Assembly: GCA_029964075.1 (NCBI GenBank)
Contig: CM057147.1
Coordinates: 19,055,513-19,119,512 of the forward strand
DNA length: 64,000 bases
Source: Patiria pectinifera
Lineage: Eukaryota; Echinodermata; Asteroidea; Valvatida; Asterinidae
Direction of reading: 5' to 3'
Shown here: positions 32,989 to 46,100 of the stretch, one piece after another
How the letters are laid out: each line of letters starts with the position of its first letter
Numbering within the stretch: the stretch's first letter is position 1
Made by a program: the position numbers and the translations under genes
The notes under the pieces: generated by a model
The model's input: the letters and a program-made list of their open reading frames with translations, nothing else
Told to the model about the DNA's origin: nothing
Databases searched by the model: none

Positions 32989-35900
32989 ATGGTGATGGCT
33001 GTGCATGACTCCAATAATATCAGATTTACCATGCACCATATTCTCATGTCATTGGTCTTACTTTCACATCTATGGATGCTGATAACTGCCAGCCCTGTGT
33101 CGTTCGTTAAAGGTAGGTACAATGTTTGTTAAATTAAAAAATAATGAAGAAAGCCAATTTTTTTATGCGGAGGGTGTAGAGTGTGGTCCCACTATTGGAC
33201 TAGAAATTGACACGCTTATTGATTAAGTACGTCTACACGCCTTAACGTCATGGAAACTCTTTCCAAAATTCCAAATCTGAACACGATATTTAGTCTCATT
33301 CTATGCTTAATAAAGTTCATATTTTCTCAGATAAGAGCGACAAGCGTTGCAAGGCGTGGGAGTTCGCCTGTGCCAGCGGCCAGTGTATCGATGGCGACTT
33401 GGAGTGCGACTGGTATTACGACTGCGAGGACGAGAGCGATGAAGGTGCCGATTGCAAATACACAGGTATAGCCACATTAAACAATCGACACAGTTTAAAG
33501 ATGGGTACAGTCACTTACTTTGATGATTACTAGTTTGACCAGATATTAAGACCGTACTAAAGAGGCGGAACTCTATGAGTATGGCCCCAGGCCTGTGCTC
33601 CTTGTCCCCGCTGAACATTTCGAGAAGACAGGCACATATTTTTGTAGAAGCCGAATTTTTGTCCCGTCCAGAATAAAAATAAGGCCACCGAGTGCAAATT
33701 AGGTCAATGTTGCGTAACTATCGTCTCAAAGACCCACACGAGACAATTTATTGACGCTTTGTTTCAGAAATTTAGACTCGCTGTGGAGGAGGTGTGGCGA
33801 TCCCCCACAGCAGCATATGAGTCTGGCCCAATCGCTAACGAAAGAGAGATAGGCACTCCATTCTTGTTAACACAGGTTCCCATGTTTTCAGCCTCCCCCC
33901 CCCCCAAAAAAAAAAATCTCCAAAAAAATCCATGTGCTAAAGATGAGGTTTTGAACATTTCACCGTAACATTTATGGATTGTGTAGGCCTACAATGGGTG
34001 AGTCCCTACATTTTCTAACTATTTCCTAACAAAACTACATGCAAGTTTATTCTAACAGTCCCGAATTCATTTTTGCCCAATTGTATTTGCAACGACTGAC
34101 TATCACTGAAGTTTTTCCCCCCCCCCAAAACAGCATCTTGATACAGAAATCGTTTACTTGTCTTCTCTTCTGAATTCGTTCAATCACGTTAGGGACACGC
34201 AATTCCCAAGATTCCAACAAAGATTATAAGGTTTTTAGGGAAGTAACTTATACTGACCGACGTATGGGAGCTTACCATCTGTCCAGACAATTTAGTCTTG
34301 TTTTATTGCCAAAAAGAAACGCAGAGAGCAACGCAAACAAGTCCCAAACTGCAACGCAGACATACGGAAACATTTCACCCACATCACCCACAGATGTCAC
34401 CGACGACCCAGACAGACGCAGACAGACGCAAAGTATCTCGCAGACGATCAGCAATTAGTTGAACCAGGTTCAACATTCCCGACGGTTCCGCGCACTGTCT
34501 GCGCAGTCTGCATAAGCTTTACGTCGATATGAAAACTAGGCTTAGGCGAGCCGGCCAACCCCGTACAATGCCGACAAAAGAAACAGCATCGCGCCGACAC
34601 GATAGCACTGGCACTTCGGCCGTTATTGACCCAAGCACTGTATGCATGTAGAGTACCGACAAAAAGCAGGCTCCACGCGCACGCCGGCACAACACCGGTA
34701 CAAGGCCGGCACAACACCGCCACAAAGCCGTTACAACCACTCCCCAAACCCTTCAAACACTGGCTTAACACCGGGAAAATGCCGGCGTTTCACGGTTTTG
34801 ATCACGTCAGACGCTTGCGTGGAACCGGCATAAAGCCGGCACTGTGCCGGCACAACGCCGGTACTGCACCGGCACAACGCCGGCACGTGGCATCGTATCC
34901 CTCACGCCAACTTTGTGCCTCTCATTCACGTCGCTCAAAAGAGCAAGCTCCGCATATTTCAAGTCAATGGACCGCCGAGACCGCCTTCTTACACCTGTTT
35001 CATAAATAAAATAAAAACCTTGAAACATGAAATCCTCACAACGAATGCAAAAGGTTGAAAACGTATTACGGTCCACTACGAAGGTTAAAACTTTTATTAT
35101 TAAAATTACGTCATTAAAGAAACAGTGGTTTCCAATTATAACTTCCAATTATAACGAGTCAAGGTCAAACTCCTTCGTTTGTGGGTTTATATCGCAATGC
35201 AAGATTATTCTTATTCAACTCTCCAGGATTTACATGCGAAGAGGGGACAACCATGGTGTCTAATTCCTGGCTGTGTGATGGTCATGCGGACTGCAAGGAC
35301 AAGTCGGACGAAAAAGAAGCGAACTGTCGTAAGTATGGCAAGACCCCTCGTCACCTAATCAATCATATAGGAGGTCTCTAAGGTGCCGTTTTTGCTCATT
35401 TAGTTTCAGGAAAAAAATCTTTAAATTCACAATTTCTACAGTCGAAGCCAATACCTGCCGCACAGTGTCCTGTGATAACAAGTGCTTAAAGGAGTCCGAA
35501 ATATGTGATGGCATCGAACAGTGCGTCGATGGTGCAGACGAGCTTCTGGACAACTGCAAGAACATAAGATGTAAGTAAGGATTCCTCGATTTATCTTCAT
35601 CTTCACCTTTTTTATAGCTATTCTCAATAACTATGCTTAAGTGAGGTTCTATATTTATAAGTGCATAGCAATTTCATATAAGGCAGGAACTGCAGTGTAA
35701 TTGCTGTACAAAAACTTGTCACTTTTTTTGGGGGGGGGTTCAGTTGTCAGTGGCGAATCGGGGGGGGGGGGGTCCTCCAGCCGCTGAATAATGTCATTAT
35801 ACTGGTAAAATGGGACCAAAATAATAAATGGAATTCTTCAGTTTCTAAATTTATTATAAACTTGCCTTAGAATGCAGGAGAATGCATTGTTACAGTAGAT

Positions 35901-38900
35901 GTTAAACCTTTCTGGGGGCATGCCCGGAGCCGCACTCCCTCACTCAACCCCCTTTATATCAACCCCCACCCTTTCCTGAAAGTCAGCTCCGCCCCTGGCT
36001 GTCAATTGTTTATGTTAATATCTTAGATCATTTTTTTGTGAGTTGGGAGTTTCTGCAAACCCGCAAGATTCAGATTTAGTTTTATGAATTATTTTTTTGG
36101 TCATTAATACGTGAACATTTATCATCAGTCAGTTGGAACTTGGGGAGTTTTCTTAAGCTTGATCTACAAATCTTTCTTGTTGATCTGTAGCTTGCTTCAG
36201 ATGCCGTTCTGGAGAGGCTTGCCTCAAGTGGTCCTGGGTGTGCGACAACATAGCGGACTGCAATGATTGGTCGGATGAAACGGCTGACATCTGCGGCACA
36301 GGTAAAATAAAAGGTTCTACCATTTGATTCAAATGAGTTTGCTCAACTTACAACTTAATGGGTAGCTTGGAATATCAAAACAAAACCAAAGAAATCGACA
36401 GAGCATACAAATAATGTCAATATGTTTCTTCCAAGTCACATTCTCATCAATATGTATTCCCAAAAATGAAAGAACCCAATGGCCACCTTGGAAAATCTGC
36501 CCCCCCCCCCCGAAAAAAAGGGCACCTCCATAATTGTTTTAAACAGCTCTGACAAGAAACTGATTTTTTACTCAGCGTTATTTTATCACAAGATCCACCA
36601 GACGAAGCTGTGTAAATCACTGGGGTTTTCTTTACCACTTTTGTTGATGATTTTTTTCCCTTGTTAATCTCAGTGGAAGACCGCTGTTGGAAAGGAGCCT
36701 TTCCCTGTCACCATCAAGACTTCTGCGTGCCTCAGGGATGGCGATGCGACAAGGACAACGATTGCGGGGACGGCTCGGATGAAACTAACTGCCGTAAGAA
36801 ACCCGATCATGGCTGGCACCTCGCCCAAGAAAACATGTATCATTTATAAGATTAGGCAAAAAAATTAACCTTTATCCCCCGAAAATTACCAGTAATGCTG
36901 GCTGCTTGCATTTGCCAAGCAAATTGTTTTCCACACCCTGCAGTTTTGAATGCTGAACAGAGTTCTATGAAATCAGTTCCGTATGATAACAATCAAGAAA
37001 TGACATTTTTGTTATTTTAATCGTTATTTCAATTATTTTAATTTGTTGTACTTTAAGGCACATCTCATAGGGCATAACCCCCGCCCCCTCCAAAAAAAAA
37101 CCCCTTTGGTCTATAAAATAAATGAAAATCTGTAAATCAAAAAAGAAAAATCTTACATAATAAAAACCAGTATTTTTTTGAAGAATATATATCTTTGAGA
37201 AATTGTTACAATTTAATGACATATTTCCCCTCTAAAACCCTCCTGAACATTCAGGAAAGCAAGGTCTGTCATGACCCAATGTGGCCCATCATGACGGCGT
37301 TTATCTCTGGTTTTATAGGATGCCAGTCCATCACAGGTTACTCCCCAGCTAATGCCAGTACCCATTTATACTCCTGGGTGGAGAGAGGCAAGTGGGGGTG
37401 AAGTGGCTTGCCCAAGGATACAACATATGGCCAGCAGTTGGACTCGAACCCCTGACCCTCTGATCGGGAGTCGTGAACCCTGAGCACTAGGCCACATTCC
37501 CCAATTTACTTCAATCTTCTTCCCTCGTAGAGGACAATTAAATCTGTCATTTATAAATAAATGTCCGGATTGCTTTTATGACATTCCAATCGCAGATGTC
37601 AAGTCGGCCTGGGATCCCGTGTACGGCTGGAGTTTATGGAGTGAATGGTCGGCCTGCAACACCGACTGTGGGCCTGGTCAGCGGCAGCGCTACCGACTGT
37701 GCCACGAGCTGAGCATTGCCTGCGCCGGGAAAGAAGTTCAGCTTGAGAGTTGCCAGCAAAAAGAGTGCGTCCCGGAAAAAGGTGACAAGTTCTTACACTT
37801 AGATTTTCAGAAGTATTATGGTAGAAGGAGTAACAAGTTGGGTCTAACTCATATTCGCCAATCGGGCCCTCCTTCTCAGGTAGTCAACTTATATAAATGA
37901 CGCAGATATGATGAGATTCATTTGTGATGCCACCTTTTTGTTGTTTCTTCAATTCTTGTCTGCTCTGTAGACGTGGGTTGCGGCACAAGGCAGTTACCGA
38001 CCTGGCAGCCGTTATTTGTGAAGCGCATTGTGGGCGGCGTAGAGGCAGTGGCCGGCTCCTGGCCCTGGCAGGCTCAGCTCTTCCATCGGTTCAAGAGCGG
38101 ACGGCAGGTGGCCATCTGTGGCGGGACGCTGGTCAGGGACAACCTTGTTGTGACGGCTGCTCACTGCTTCTTGAAAACAATGTAAGTCTGATGTGATTAA
38201 ATTAAAGAAAGATTTGATCAGATTGGGGGTGTTCTTTTGCAATTTACCAATAAAGCAAAAACTATATAGTAAGGTTTCATCGTAACGAAGTTCTTTGGAG
38301 AATAAGGGCTTTCCTTATGTCACGAGCCAGTATCGCCCATCAGGCCGGCGTTTATCTCCTGTTTCACTAGCATGAAACGACTGGGAATGTTTCTATTCCC
38401 CCTGGATGGGATGCCAGTCCATCACAGGTTACTCCACAGCTAATGCCGGTACCCATTTATACTCCTGGGTGGAGAGAGGCAAGTGGGGATGAAGAGGCTT
38501 GCCCAAGGACACAACATATGGCCAGCAGCTGGATTCAAACCCCTGACCCTCTGATCATGAGTCACGAACCCTAACCACTACGCCACACTCCCCACAAGGG
38601 TTTAGCCGTTGCAGATGGATGAAAAACCACATCTACAATCTATCTTTGATAAGACTACATTACATTTTTTATAGTTAACAAAACAAGCCAATAGAGTCTC
38701 TGCGAAGAAAACAAAAATCACACAATTTCTAGCTAGGTTCGGGTCTCAGTGATGAAAGCAATACTTTAAAATGTAACCTCTTAAAAGTTAAGTTCATATC
38801 AAGTCTGCAAAACCTATTCAGTACGGACTGGAAGTCATCAACGGAAAAGCGAGAAAAGTAAAAAATTCACCATTATGACCTTCAAAAGGTCAAAACCCAA

Positions 38901-41224
38901 TCCTGAGGTAAACCTGTGCAACTCCACAAACAAGGGGATACTGAAGGAAAGTGTACATCAGATCATACCCACCTCCAAGATATTTGTTTTTCTTTTATCA
39001 AACCAGGAATGACGCAAACTCTTGGAAGGTGCACCTGGGCAAGCACACAATCGACCTCCAGCTTGGCTCCGGCGAGCAAGAGGCAAGCATCAAGCACATC
39101 ATCAAGCACAAAGAGTTCAACAGCAAGACCATGCAGAACGACTTGGCCGTCTTGGTCTTAGACAGGTCCCTGTCTCTGGACGGCAAGCAAGTCAACCTGG
39201 CCTGCCTGGACAAGGATTTGGACATGGGGGACAAGACTCACTGCTTTGTGACGGGATGGGGATTGACGGAAAGTAAGGGTGAAATGCAAAGATCGTACAG
39301 CACCGCGTAGCGGCGCCTTGTACAAGTAAAAGCTGGCACAGTGTTTGCAATCTAGTACAGTGCTTACACAAATATGTAGAGGGGCAAACGCAACACATGT
39401 TTTAAAAATAACATCTTTGATAGAAAGTTTTCCAACACTGGTCGGCCGACCAGCGTTGAAGAAAACTGGCTTTTTTTTTTTTTAACTGCTCCTAAATTTT
39501 CATATTTAGTTATTCCGCATTTTCTTTGCAATTCATTACAGACATGTAAGGGGTACAAGCCTGCTAGACTGATTCTCTGACCTTACAATTCCCCAAAGTC
39601 TATAAATTGCTCCATTTCATCTTAAGTGGGGTCAGGGAACCAGACTACAAGAACATGATTGGTTTTCTTGGTTTTTCCAGCATATACAAACAAGCCCAAA
39701 ACGTGAAACAAGTCAGTTATTAATATTTGCTATAACATACTAATCTTCCAAATCCATTTATTTCTGAAAATTGCAGCAAAAGCAAATGTTGTAGTACATT
39801 CCCTAACTGATGGATCAAATCTCGTCGTGAAACACTAATGTTATAAAACAACTCAGATCTTGCGTTTTGGTTTTTTTTTTGTTCTTTGTGCAGTGGGAGG
39901 GAGACAAGCCAGGAAACTTCAGGAGGCCCCCGTGCCTATCCTAAGCCAGAGTCAGTGTAACCACAAGGATGTCTACAAGGGGATGGTTAGGGACACCATG
40001 ATGTGCGCGGGGTACCTGGCTGGAGGAATTGATGCTTGCCAGGTAAGTCATCAGAGGTGACCCTCCAGCACAAGCCAGTCACTTGCACCAATTTTAGAAA
40101 ATTGGGATTTTATGCTGATCGAAAAAAGACATTGAATAAGATCAGTTTCCAATGAGGTATAGAATATGCGAATCGGACCAAATCTGACGGAGTTATACGT
40201 ATGTTCAGTTCCTGATTTTGAGGCCTCAGATTTTTTTTTAGAATCAAGAATTTTATCGTTAACAGTTTCCCAAATGCACTCCATAGGAAATTTACAAATG
40301 AACTACATTAACAGTGAAATATATTCATTATTCTAGCTTCTAACACCCAAATCTAAATGTTTGATAATTTTTGCCGGTACGATTATCCTCATTCACTGAT
40401 CTCAAAATACAGCGATGCGACTTTCAACTGGTTTTGTGCTGGGTCACATGACGTATAAAAACTCAACAATGGAAGATGCAATGTAATTACTGTATATAAA
40501 AAGTGAAGCTGTGTGACTTTTTGATGGAAAAAAAACTGATTCGTGTTCTTATGGCTGAGACTTCAAAAATGTCGGTTTAAAGTCCACTTGAACATCAGTA
40601 CATGTTGTTTTTTTGGAAAGGTGCTTCTTCAAATTTGTTTTCCGTGTTGTATTTGCAGTTGCACTACATGCTAATTATAGTAATAAATTATAACAATATT
40701 AAACATACACAGTACCAGTCAGCAGTAAGAAAATCATTTAGGGTAAATCTATTTTGATTTTTGATTCTACTTGATTTTCTGAGAATAAAAGAAAAATTGA
40801 CAAACGTGAAATCGACCCCCGACTCCTTCAGTCAATTTGTTAAGGTGAAGAAAATTGCAGGCGAGATTCGTAATGAACTTTATTGTTTGTGTGTGTGTTT
40901 TCAATACAGGCTCAGTCTCGGAGAGAGGCTACAGTGAACTAAAATACAAGGGGAAAGTCATGAAGTTTTTTTTCTTCAGAAAACCTGTGCCTGAAATGTC
41001 ACTTATGGCAGTTCATGTATTTTGAATGTTCTTATTTTTTTCCTTTTCGTCAGGGGGATTCAGGTGGACCGTTGATATGCGAGTTGTCCGACGGTCGTTG
41101 GCACCTCGTCGGGGTCACCAGCTGGGGCCGTGGGTGCGCCATGGCCAAGAAGCCAGGGGTGTATACCAAAGTGGCGCACTACGCACAGTGGATTGAAGAC
41201 CACATAAAGAAACATGGATCTTAG
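32989..41224 (+). CDS. Secreted mosaic serine protease: 5 LDLa, TSP1, trypsin
   Basis: Coding exons: 32989-33112, 33331-33465, 35227-35328, 35442-35570, 36191-36301, 36674-36793, 37596-37781, 37971-38181, 39007-39272, 39894-40042, 41054-41224. They give 567 residues from the ATG at 32989, or 553 from the in-frame ATG at 33031, which is the better signal-peptide start ([13 protein letters not shown]). Exons 2-6 each encode one LDL-receptor class A module. Exon 7 is a thrombospondin type-1 repeat (WSLWSEW, six Cys). Exons 8-11 are a trypsin domain with activation site KR/IVGG, His in VTAAHC, Asp in NDLAVL and Ser in GDSGGP. Asp in GIDACQGDS predicts cleavage after Lys/Arg. Every module exon is bounded by phase-1 introns, the signature of exon shuffling. 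LDLa 2 has lost Cys1 and Cys3, a disulfide pair. A role in haemolymph clotting, complement or matrix proteolysis is inference. Confidence 0.92.
34560..34890. repeat. GC-rich GCCGGCAC/ACAACGCCGG degenerate tandem repeat
   Basis: Irregular repeats of CCGGCACAAC and CCGGTAC words in the large second intron of the protease gene. Strong local hairpins are expected. The ORFs across it (both strands) are a by-product of the repeat. Confidence 0.7.
35750..35999. mobile_element. Possible hAT-like element (CAGTGGCGAATCGGGG)
   Basis: The left end CAGTGGCGAATC plus a G-run and the right end CTCCGCCCCTGGCTG resemble degenerate hAT ends. No target duplication is confirmed. It lies in the intron between protease exons 4 and 5. 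Confidence 0.3.
37264..37502 (-). mobile_element. CORE-like SINE in protease intron
   Basis: Same family as 46049-46190; the tRNA-like head is at the right edge (complement of GACTCGAACCCC...GGCCACATTCCCC). Confidence 0.75.
38319..38593 (-). mobile_element. CORE-like SINE, near full length, in protease intron
   Basis: Longest body of the family: GCCGGCGTTTATCTCC, CATGAAACGACTGGGAAT, GCCAGTCCATCACAGG, TGCCCAAGGACACAAC, then the tRNA-like head. Confidence 0.8.
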
Positions 41225-41235
41225 CTAAAATCAAT

Positions 41236-41241
41236 AATAAA
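41236..41241 (+). promoter_or_regulatory. Candidate polyadenylation signal of the protease gene
   Basis: AATAAA lies 12 bases after the TAG stop of the protease gene. It is very close to the stop, so a downstream site could be used instead. Confidence 0.4.
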
Positions 41242-41923
41242 ATAATTACAAATTATTGATCAATTAAATTAATCGAATCCGAAGGATTCCAAGAAATTAT
41301 CCGTTGTTTGTATAAATTGTGGAAATAATGAATTATAGAAATATAGACCTTATGCATGAAGGCGGAGTCAGAGGGCAATGGCTTTGCGTTGCTGGGATTG
41401 ACATGTACATTCATTGTTACTTAAAATAAGAAAGAACGCCCTCTTGAGGTACCTGCAACACATAAGGCCTGTTGCAGTTTCAGCGACTTAGAGCAGCACA
41501 GCGAACATGATGTAAAAAGGTAAATTTTGACAATGCCCAAACCAAGACCCAGAAACGTGGATGCCAAAAAAACCCAAACTTCACTTTTGGTGGTTCACAT
41601 CCAATTCAAATATATTCCTCTGTGATATATCATCTATTGAATGTTTTATATTTATTCAATGACCATAAACTTTATTAAAAACTGAAGTAAAATGAGTTTA
41701 CTTTAAACTGTGTCACTTTATTATCTTGACTCTGTATAAACCAAAACAGATCCACAAACGAGCTATATTACTGGAATTTTAATACTGCTGCATCAGTACA
41801 AAGTCTGTAAACCGTAAATAAAGGTAGGAAAAGTAACAAATAAGGTAATTGATTTTTCCCCATTAAGTTTTAATCACAAAAGCAATCAGTATTATGCAGA
41901 TAAAAAAATTATTCCTGTGAAAG

Positions 41924-42329
41924 TAGGGCTGTCCATTTTACTCAAAACTGTGTTAGACTGAATACAAAATGTATTCAGATATTCGAAACTGCCAGCTGTA
42001 AATGCCTGCCGCGCCGGTCAAAAGTTGCATGCAGAGCGCGCCAGTTAAAATTTGCATGAGGCGATCAACAGAGTGTTTTGCAGTACGTATTTTATAACTG
42101 TCAAGGGCTATTACCTGCTTAAAGGATAGAAATAATGAACGGCCGTCCACAGAAAAGTTACCGTTGACCAAAAAAGTGGCACTTGAAAACAAAATGCCGC
42201 AACTTTATGATAAACTAACATCACAGTCGTGTGTGTATGTGCCTAGTTTTTTTTTTGTTTTCGAATATTCAAACCGGCAAAAAGCTTTTCTCATATTCGG
42301 TTGTTGATCGAATATTTGGGACAGCCCTG
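41924..42329. mobile_element. hAT-like element (AGGGCTGTCC ends)
   Basis: The left TAGGGCTGTCC and right GGGACAGCCCTG ends are inverted. GATATTCGAA/TTCGAATATTC form inner inverted repeats. It is intergenic between the protease gene and MDH2. No clear 8-bp duplication is seen. Confidence 0.5.
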
Positions 42330-43125
42330 CGCATGTCTATCAGCCCTGTCTACCATGCATGACATCAGGTTCACACACACACACAATTCATTTACATCAC
42401 AAACATAAACAATCCTAAAAGATCACAACAATCAGGAAATCTGTACCATTAACTTGTCACAGGCTTTCAAATCTGCGAATAAATACTTGCAAATGTATTC
42501 TGCCGAAATATCAAATTTAACGCCAGAGCATCACACTTCTAAAATTATTTTGATAAAAATTTGCCATAAATATTACACGAGGAAGAAAATTTACTACTTT
42601 TCCAAAGCTATCTTTAACTGATACGCATTTGCACAATGTTAGATACTCCAGTTCACTGCATGCAGTTTTTATCTTTGATAAAAGGCATAAATTAGTGGGA
42701 ATTCTATTCAAAAACTGATTCACCACGACTCGGACTTTATTTACGAGTATTAATAGGAGCTTTATATAAAGGTTTTCAGAACAAAATTACCGGATTCTTC
42801 TCATTATGGTAACCTTAATGCAGCAACAAAACTTTTTGTAGAATTTTTCGTGGTTTGTAAGAAACTGAGGAGATATGAGTAAAGACCCAACTTGGAATCC
42901 AATCATAAGCCATTCAGGATATAACACTGTTCAAACATCCCCAAATACTATTCAACAGAAGGATTTAGCATATTCATATTGTCTGGTGCCCGGACCCCTT
43001 GGGTATGAAGTCACTGAAGACCAGCGTCAGATTAAAGAACCAGTTTATCCAAATGCCCTTAAGGTGATTATGATGCATGGGACTTATCTGTTTTAGAAGT
43101 TTGGGTTTTTTGGGGGCTTGTGTGT
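42330..43125. other. Intergenic, includes MDH2 3' UTR
   Basis: AT-rich. The 3' end of MDH2 lies here; TTTATT at 42736 is a candidate minus-strand AATAAA. Confidence 0.4.
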
Positions 43126-46100
43126 TTAGTTGTTCCTCACAAAGTCTTCACCCTTGGCAATGTTACCCTTCAGTTCGCCCATGGCATCGGCAAGTAGTTT
43201 TGTCTCGAAGTTGGAGAGCTTGCCGAAACCCAGATTCTTCTCGAGACCATTTTGCTGCAAAATAAGAGAGTTTTACGTTAAGTTAATGTTTCGGAACCAG
43301 TGTGTGGCAAAATGTTGCCCTCGTCCATGACAATGAAACAACCATTTTTTAATTTTTAATTTTTTTGGGGGGGGGGTGGGTGGGAGTCTTTTGATGTTTG
43401 CAAGAACGTTTGCTTCGCAGATGAGAAACAAATTAAGTCTAGGATGGTTCTTGAACAATTAAAAAAACACACTCTTCTCTCCAGAGTCAGTAAACCATCT
43501 TTGGAAATGGATACAAAAGTCCACTTTCCTTGAAAATGACAGCATACCAGGTGCCATGATTTCACAGCATGCTTGCGACTATTATTCACTTACAGTCAAG
43601 TAAGGTATTTCATAATGATTTGATAGTTTTGTTTTTTGATGTTTGCAAATGTTGTATATTACCTTAAAATCGAAGCAACACAATTTTGGTTCTTTCGAGC
43701 TAAGTTTTTATTTGTACAGAAAAATAAAAATAAGATCAGATCAAACGTCTTACCCCAAGCAAAACTGGGTTGGCAAAGTATCCAGCCTCTGTGATATCTG
43801 ACTTGACAAAGGCGCACTCCACGACTCCCTGCTCACCGTTAAGAGCCTTCAGAACCTGTGAATAAAAAAAACGATTTGCTGCTTGAGAAAAAATTCTTTA
43901 CTTCTAAAATCAAGGTAGGTGCATGTATATTTTGGGGGGGGGGAAAAATGCAGGGTCAATGTGGGAATTTTAAATTTTAAACTTTTAAATAGGTGACAAG
44001 ATTTTCTGTGAATTGAAACAAAACTGTTATCATGGCCAACATACAAGATGACACCACTAAAACACTTTTGAGAAGGGCATCTGAGACCAATATTGTCACT
44101 TTTCTCTACAAAAATATGTCAACTTCTGCAAACTGATGTCGATACACATTTATACACAAATTGAAGGGAATCTATGAGGAAAGGTTTTGGATCTTAGAAA
44201 ATGAAATTAAGTCGTGATGATGAAAAAAAACAATTCTAATGACTTACCGAACTGCCAAACCTTGCACCAGCCATTGCCATGGACAATGTGGCAGAACCCT
44301 GTAGTTTAATAAGAAAATGTCAATTAATTAAACCAAACATTCAAAAAGTGTATGAATTGGACTCCACAAATGATGACTAGAGGGCGCCATGTAGTGTAAC
44401 AAGTGAAGGGCACAATTATGATCACTGTGCATGTAGGTGTGTGCTGTTCATTCAATTACTGAAGATTCGATACTTTATTCACATAAGACTCGATACTTTA
44501 TTCACATTCTAAGACTTTTTGCAGACCACTGAACTGTCCTGCATCGACAACAATGTCTCAAATGTCCTCTGCAGAGGTGAACTTGTGCATACAGAGTGGT
44601 ATGGTGTATTATTATCTTTTTTTTAATATATACAGTCGAATCTCGTTAGTGCAAACTCTGTGAATACAAAATTCTGGTTGTAACAAACATAAAGCCTTAG
44701 TCCCGACTGTGCATTTATGTGCACAATGAATGGGACTTATGTTCCTCTTAATACAAAATTCTGATATAACAAACAATTTGGCTAGGTCCGAACGAGTTTG
44801 TATTAATGAGACTCGACTGTATTACTGAAGGAATAGCTGTAACCATACATCTACTACAATAGGTTTGAAATGGAAAATAGATTGTTAATAACTGTGTTGA
44901 GAGTTTTGTATCAATTAGTTTTTAGGTGTTTTTTTTTTTAAATTAATGATGTTGATTGTCTAGATACTCACAGCTCCAGCCTTGGCATTGACCACCTCAG
45001 TGCCTGCATTCTGGATACGATCAGACAGCTTCTCTAGCTCCTCATCTGTGAACGATACTGGGGGCTGGGTCTGACAATACAATACAAACACGGACATGAA
45101 ATTCTTGCATCAACAAGATCTTGGTAGAAACGTCCAGCAGAAACTGTCTATTGGGTACCATGCAGCATATTTTACGTCTTTGGGTCTTCCTAATAAACTG
45201 GTACCTTGATTTCCTTCTTCTATTCTGAAATTTGTTCAAATATCAGCGACTCAAATTGACTCGAGCATAAATTTGACTCGACTCGACCACACACTGTGAC
45301 TTGACTCACGTCAATCTTCTTGACCTAATGACTTGACTCGACTCGAGTAACTTCCGTAAAATGACTTGACTTGACTTGTGTCACAACACAGTGACTTGTT
45401 ACAACCCTGGCAACTTTACAAAGCAACTGCCCTGTGATGGATTACCTGAACAACAGCTAGAGCAATGCTTTCGGTACCAGTTTGTTCTATTGCCCTCTAT
45501 TGTCTCAATGAAGTACCAGTTTGTCTGCTGCCATCTAGTGTCTCAAATCAAGCACCAGGTTGTCTACTGCCCTCTGGTGTCTCAAAGTGTCCATTTACCT
45601 GTGAGAGCAGCGGGATGATGGTGATCCCGGAGTGTCCGCCGATGACTGGCACCGAGGTGGTGCTGACATCCAGGCCCTTGAGCTCCGAGACAAACGTGTT
45701 GGATCGGACAATGTCCAGGGTGGTCACCCCAAAGATGCGGTTAGGGTCGTAGACTCCAGCCTTCTTGAAGACTTCGGAGCAGATGGGAACAGTGGAATTG
45801 ACCTGAGTTGTTTACAAAATTCATGTTCATAAAAAGTAGACCAAACAAATCTATTCAAGGATAAGGGTCGTTACGATCCAAGTATTTCACAATATAGAAG
45901 AACTGCCGTTGAAAAATCCTTCCTTAACCCACAGATACAGCAGCCAAACATGACGTCCATTTGTTGATGTTGCCTAATAGTTTCTACCCATATTGTTTCC
46001 AGATTTTTTGGCCATGCATGCTATAAGTTGAATATTGTGAATAACCATGGGGAGTGTGGCCTAGTGGTTAGGGTTTGTGACTCATGATCACAGGTCAGGG

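Noticed and set aside
34626..35009. 127-residue ORF rich in His/Ala/Thr
   Set aside because: Translation of the GCCGGCAC repeat inside a protease intron.
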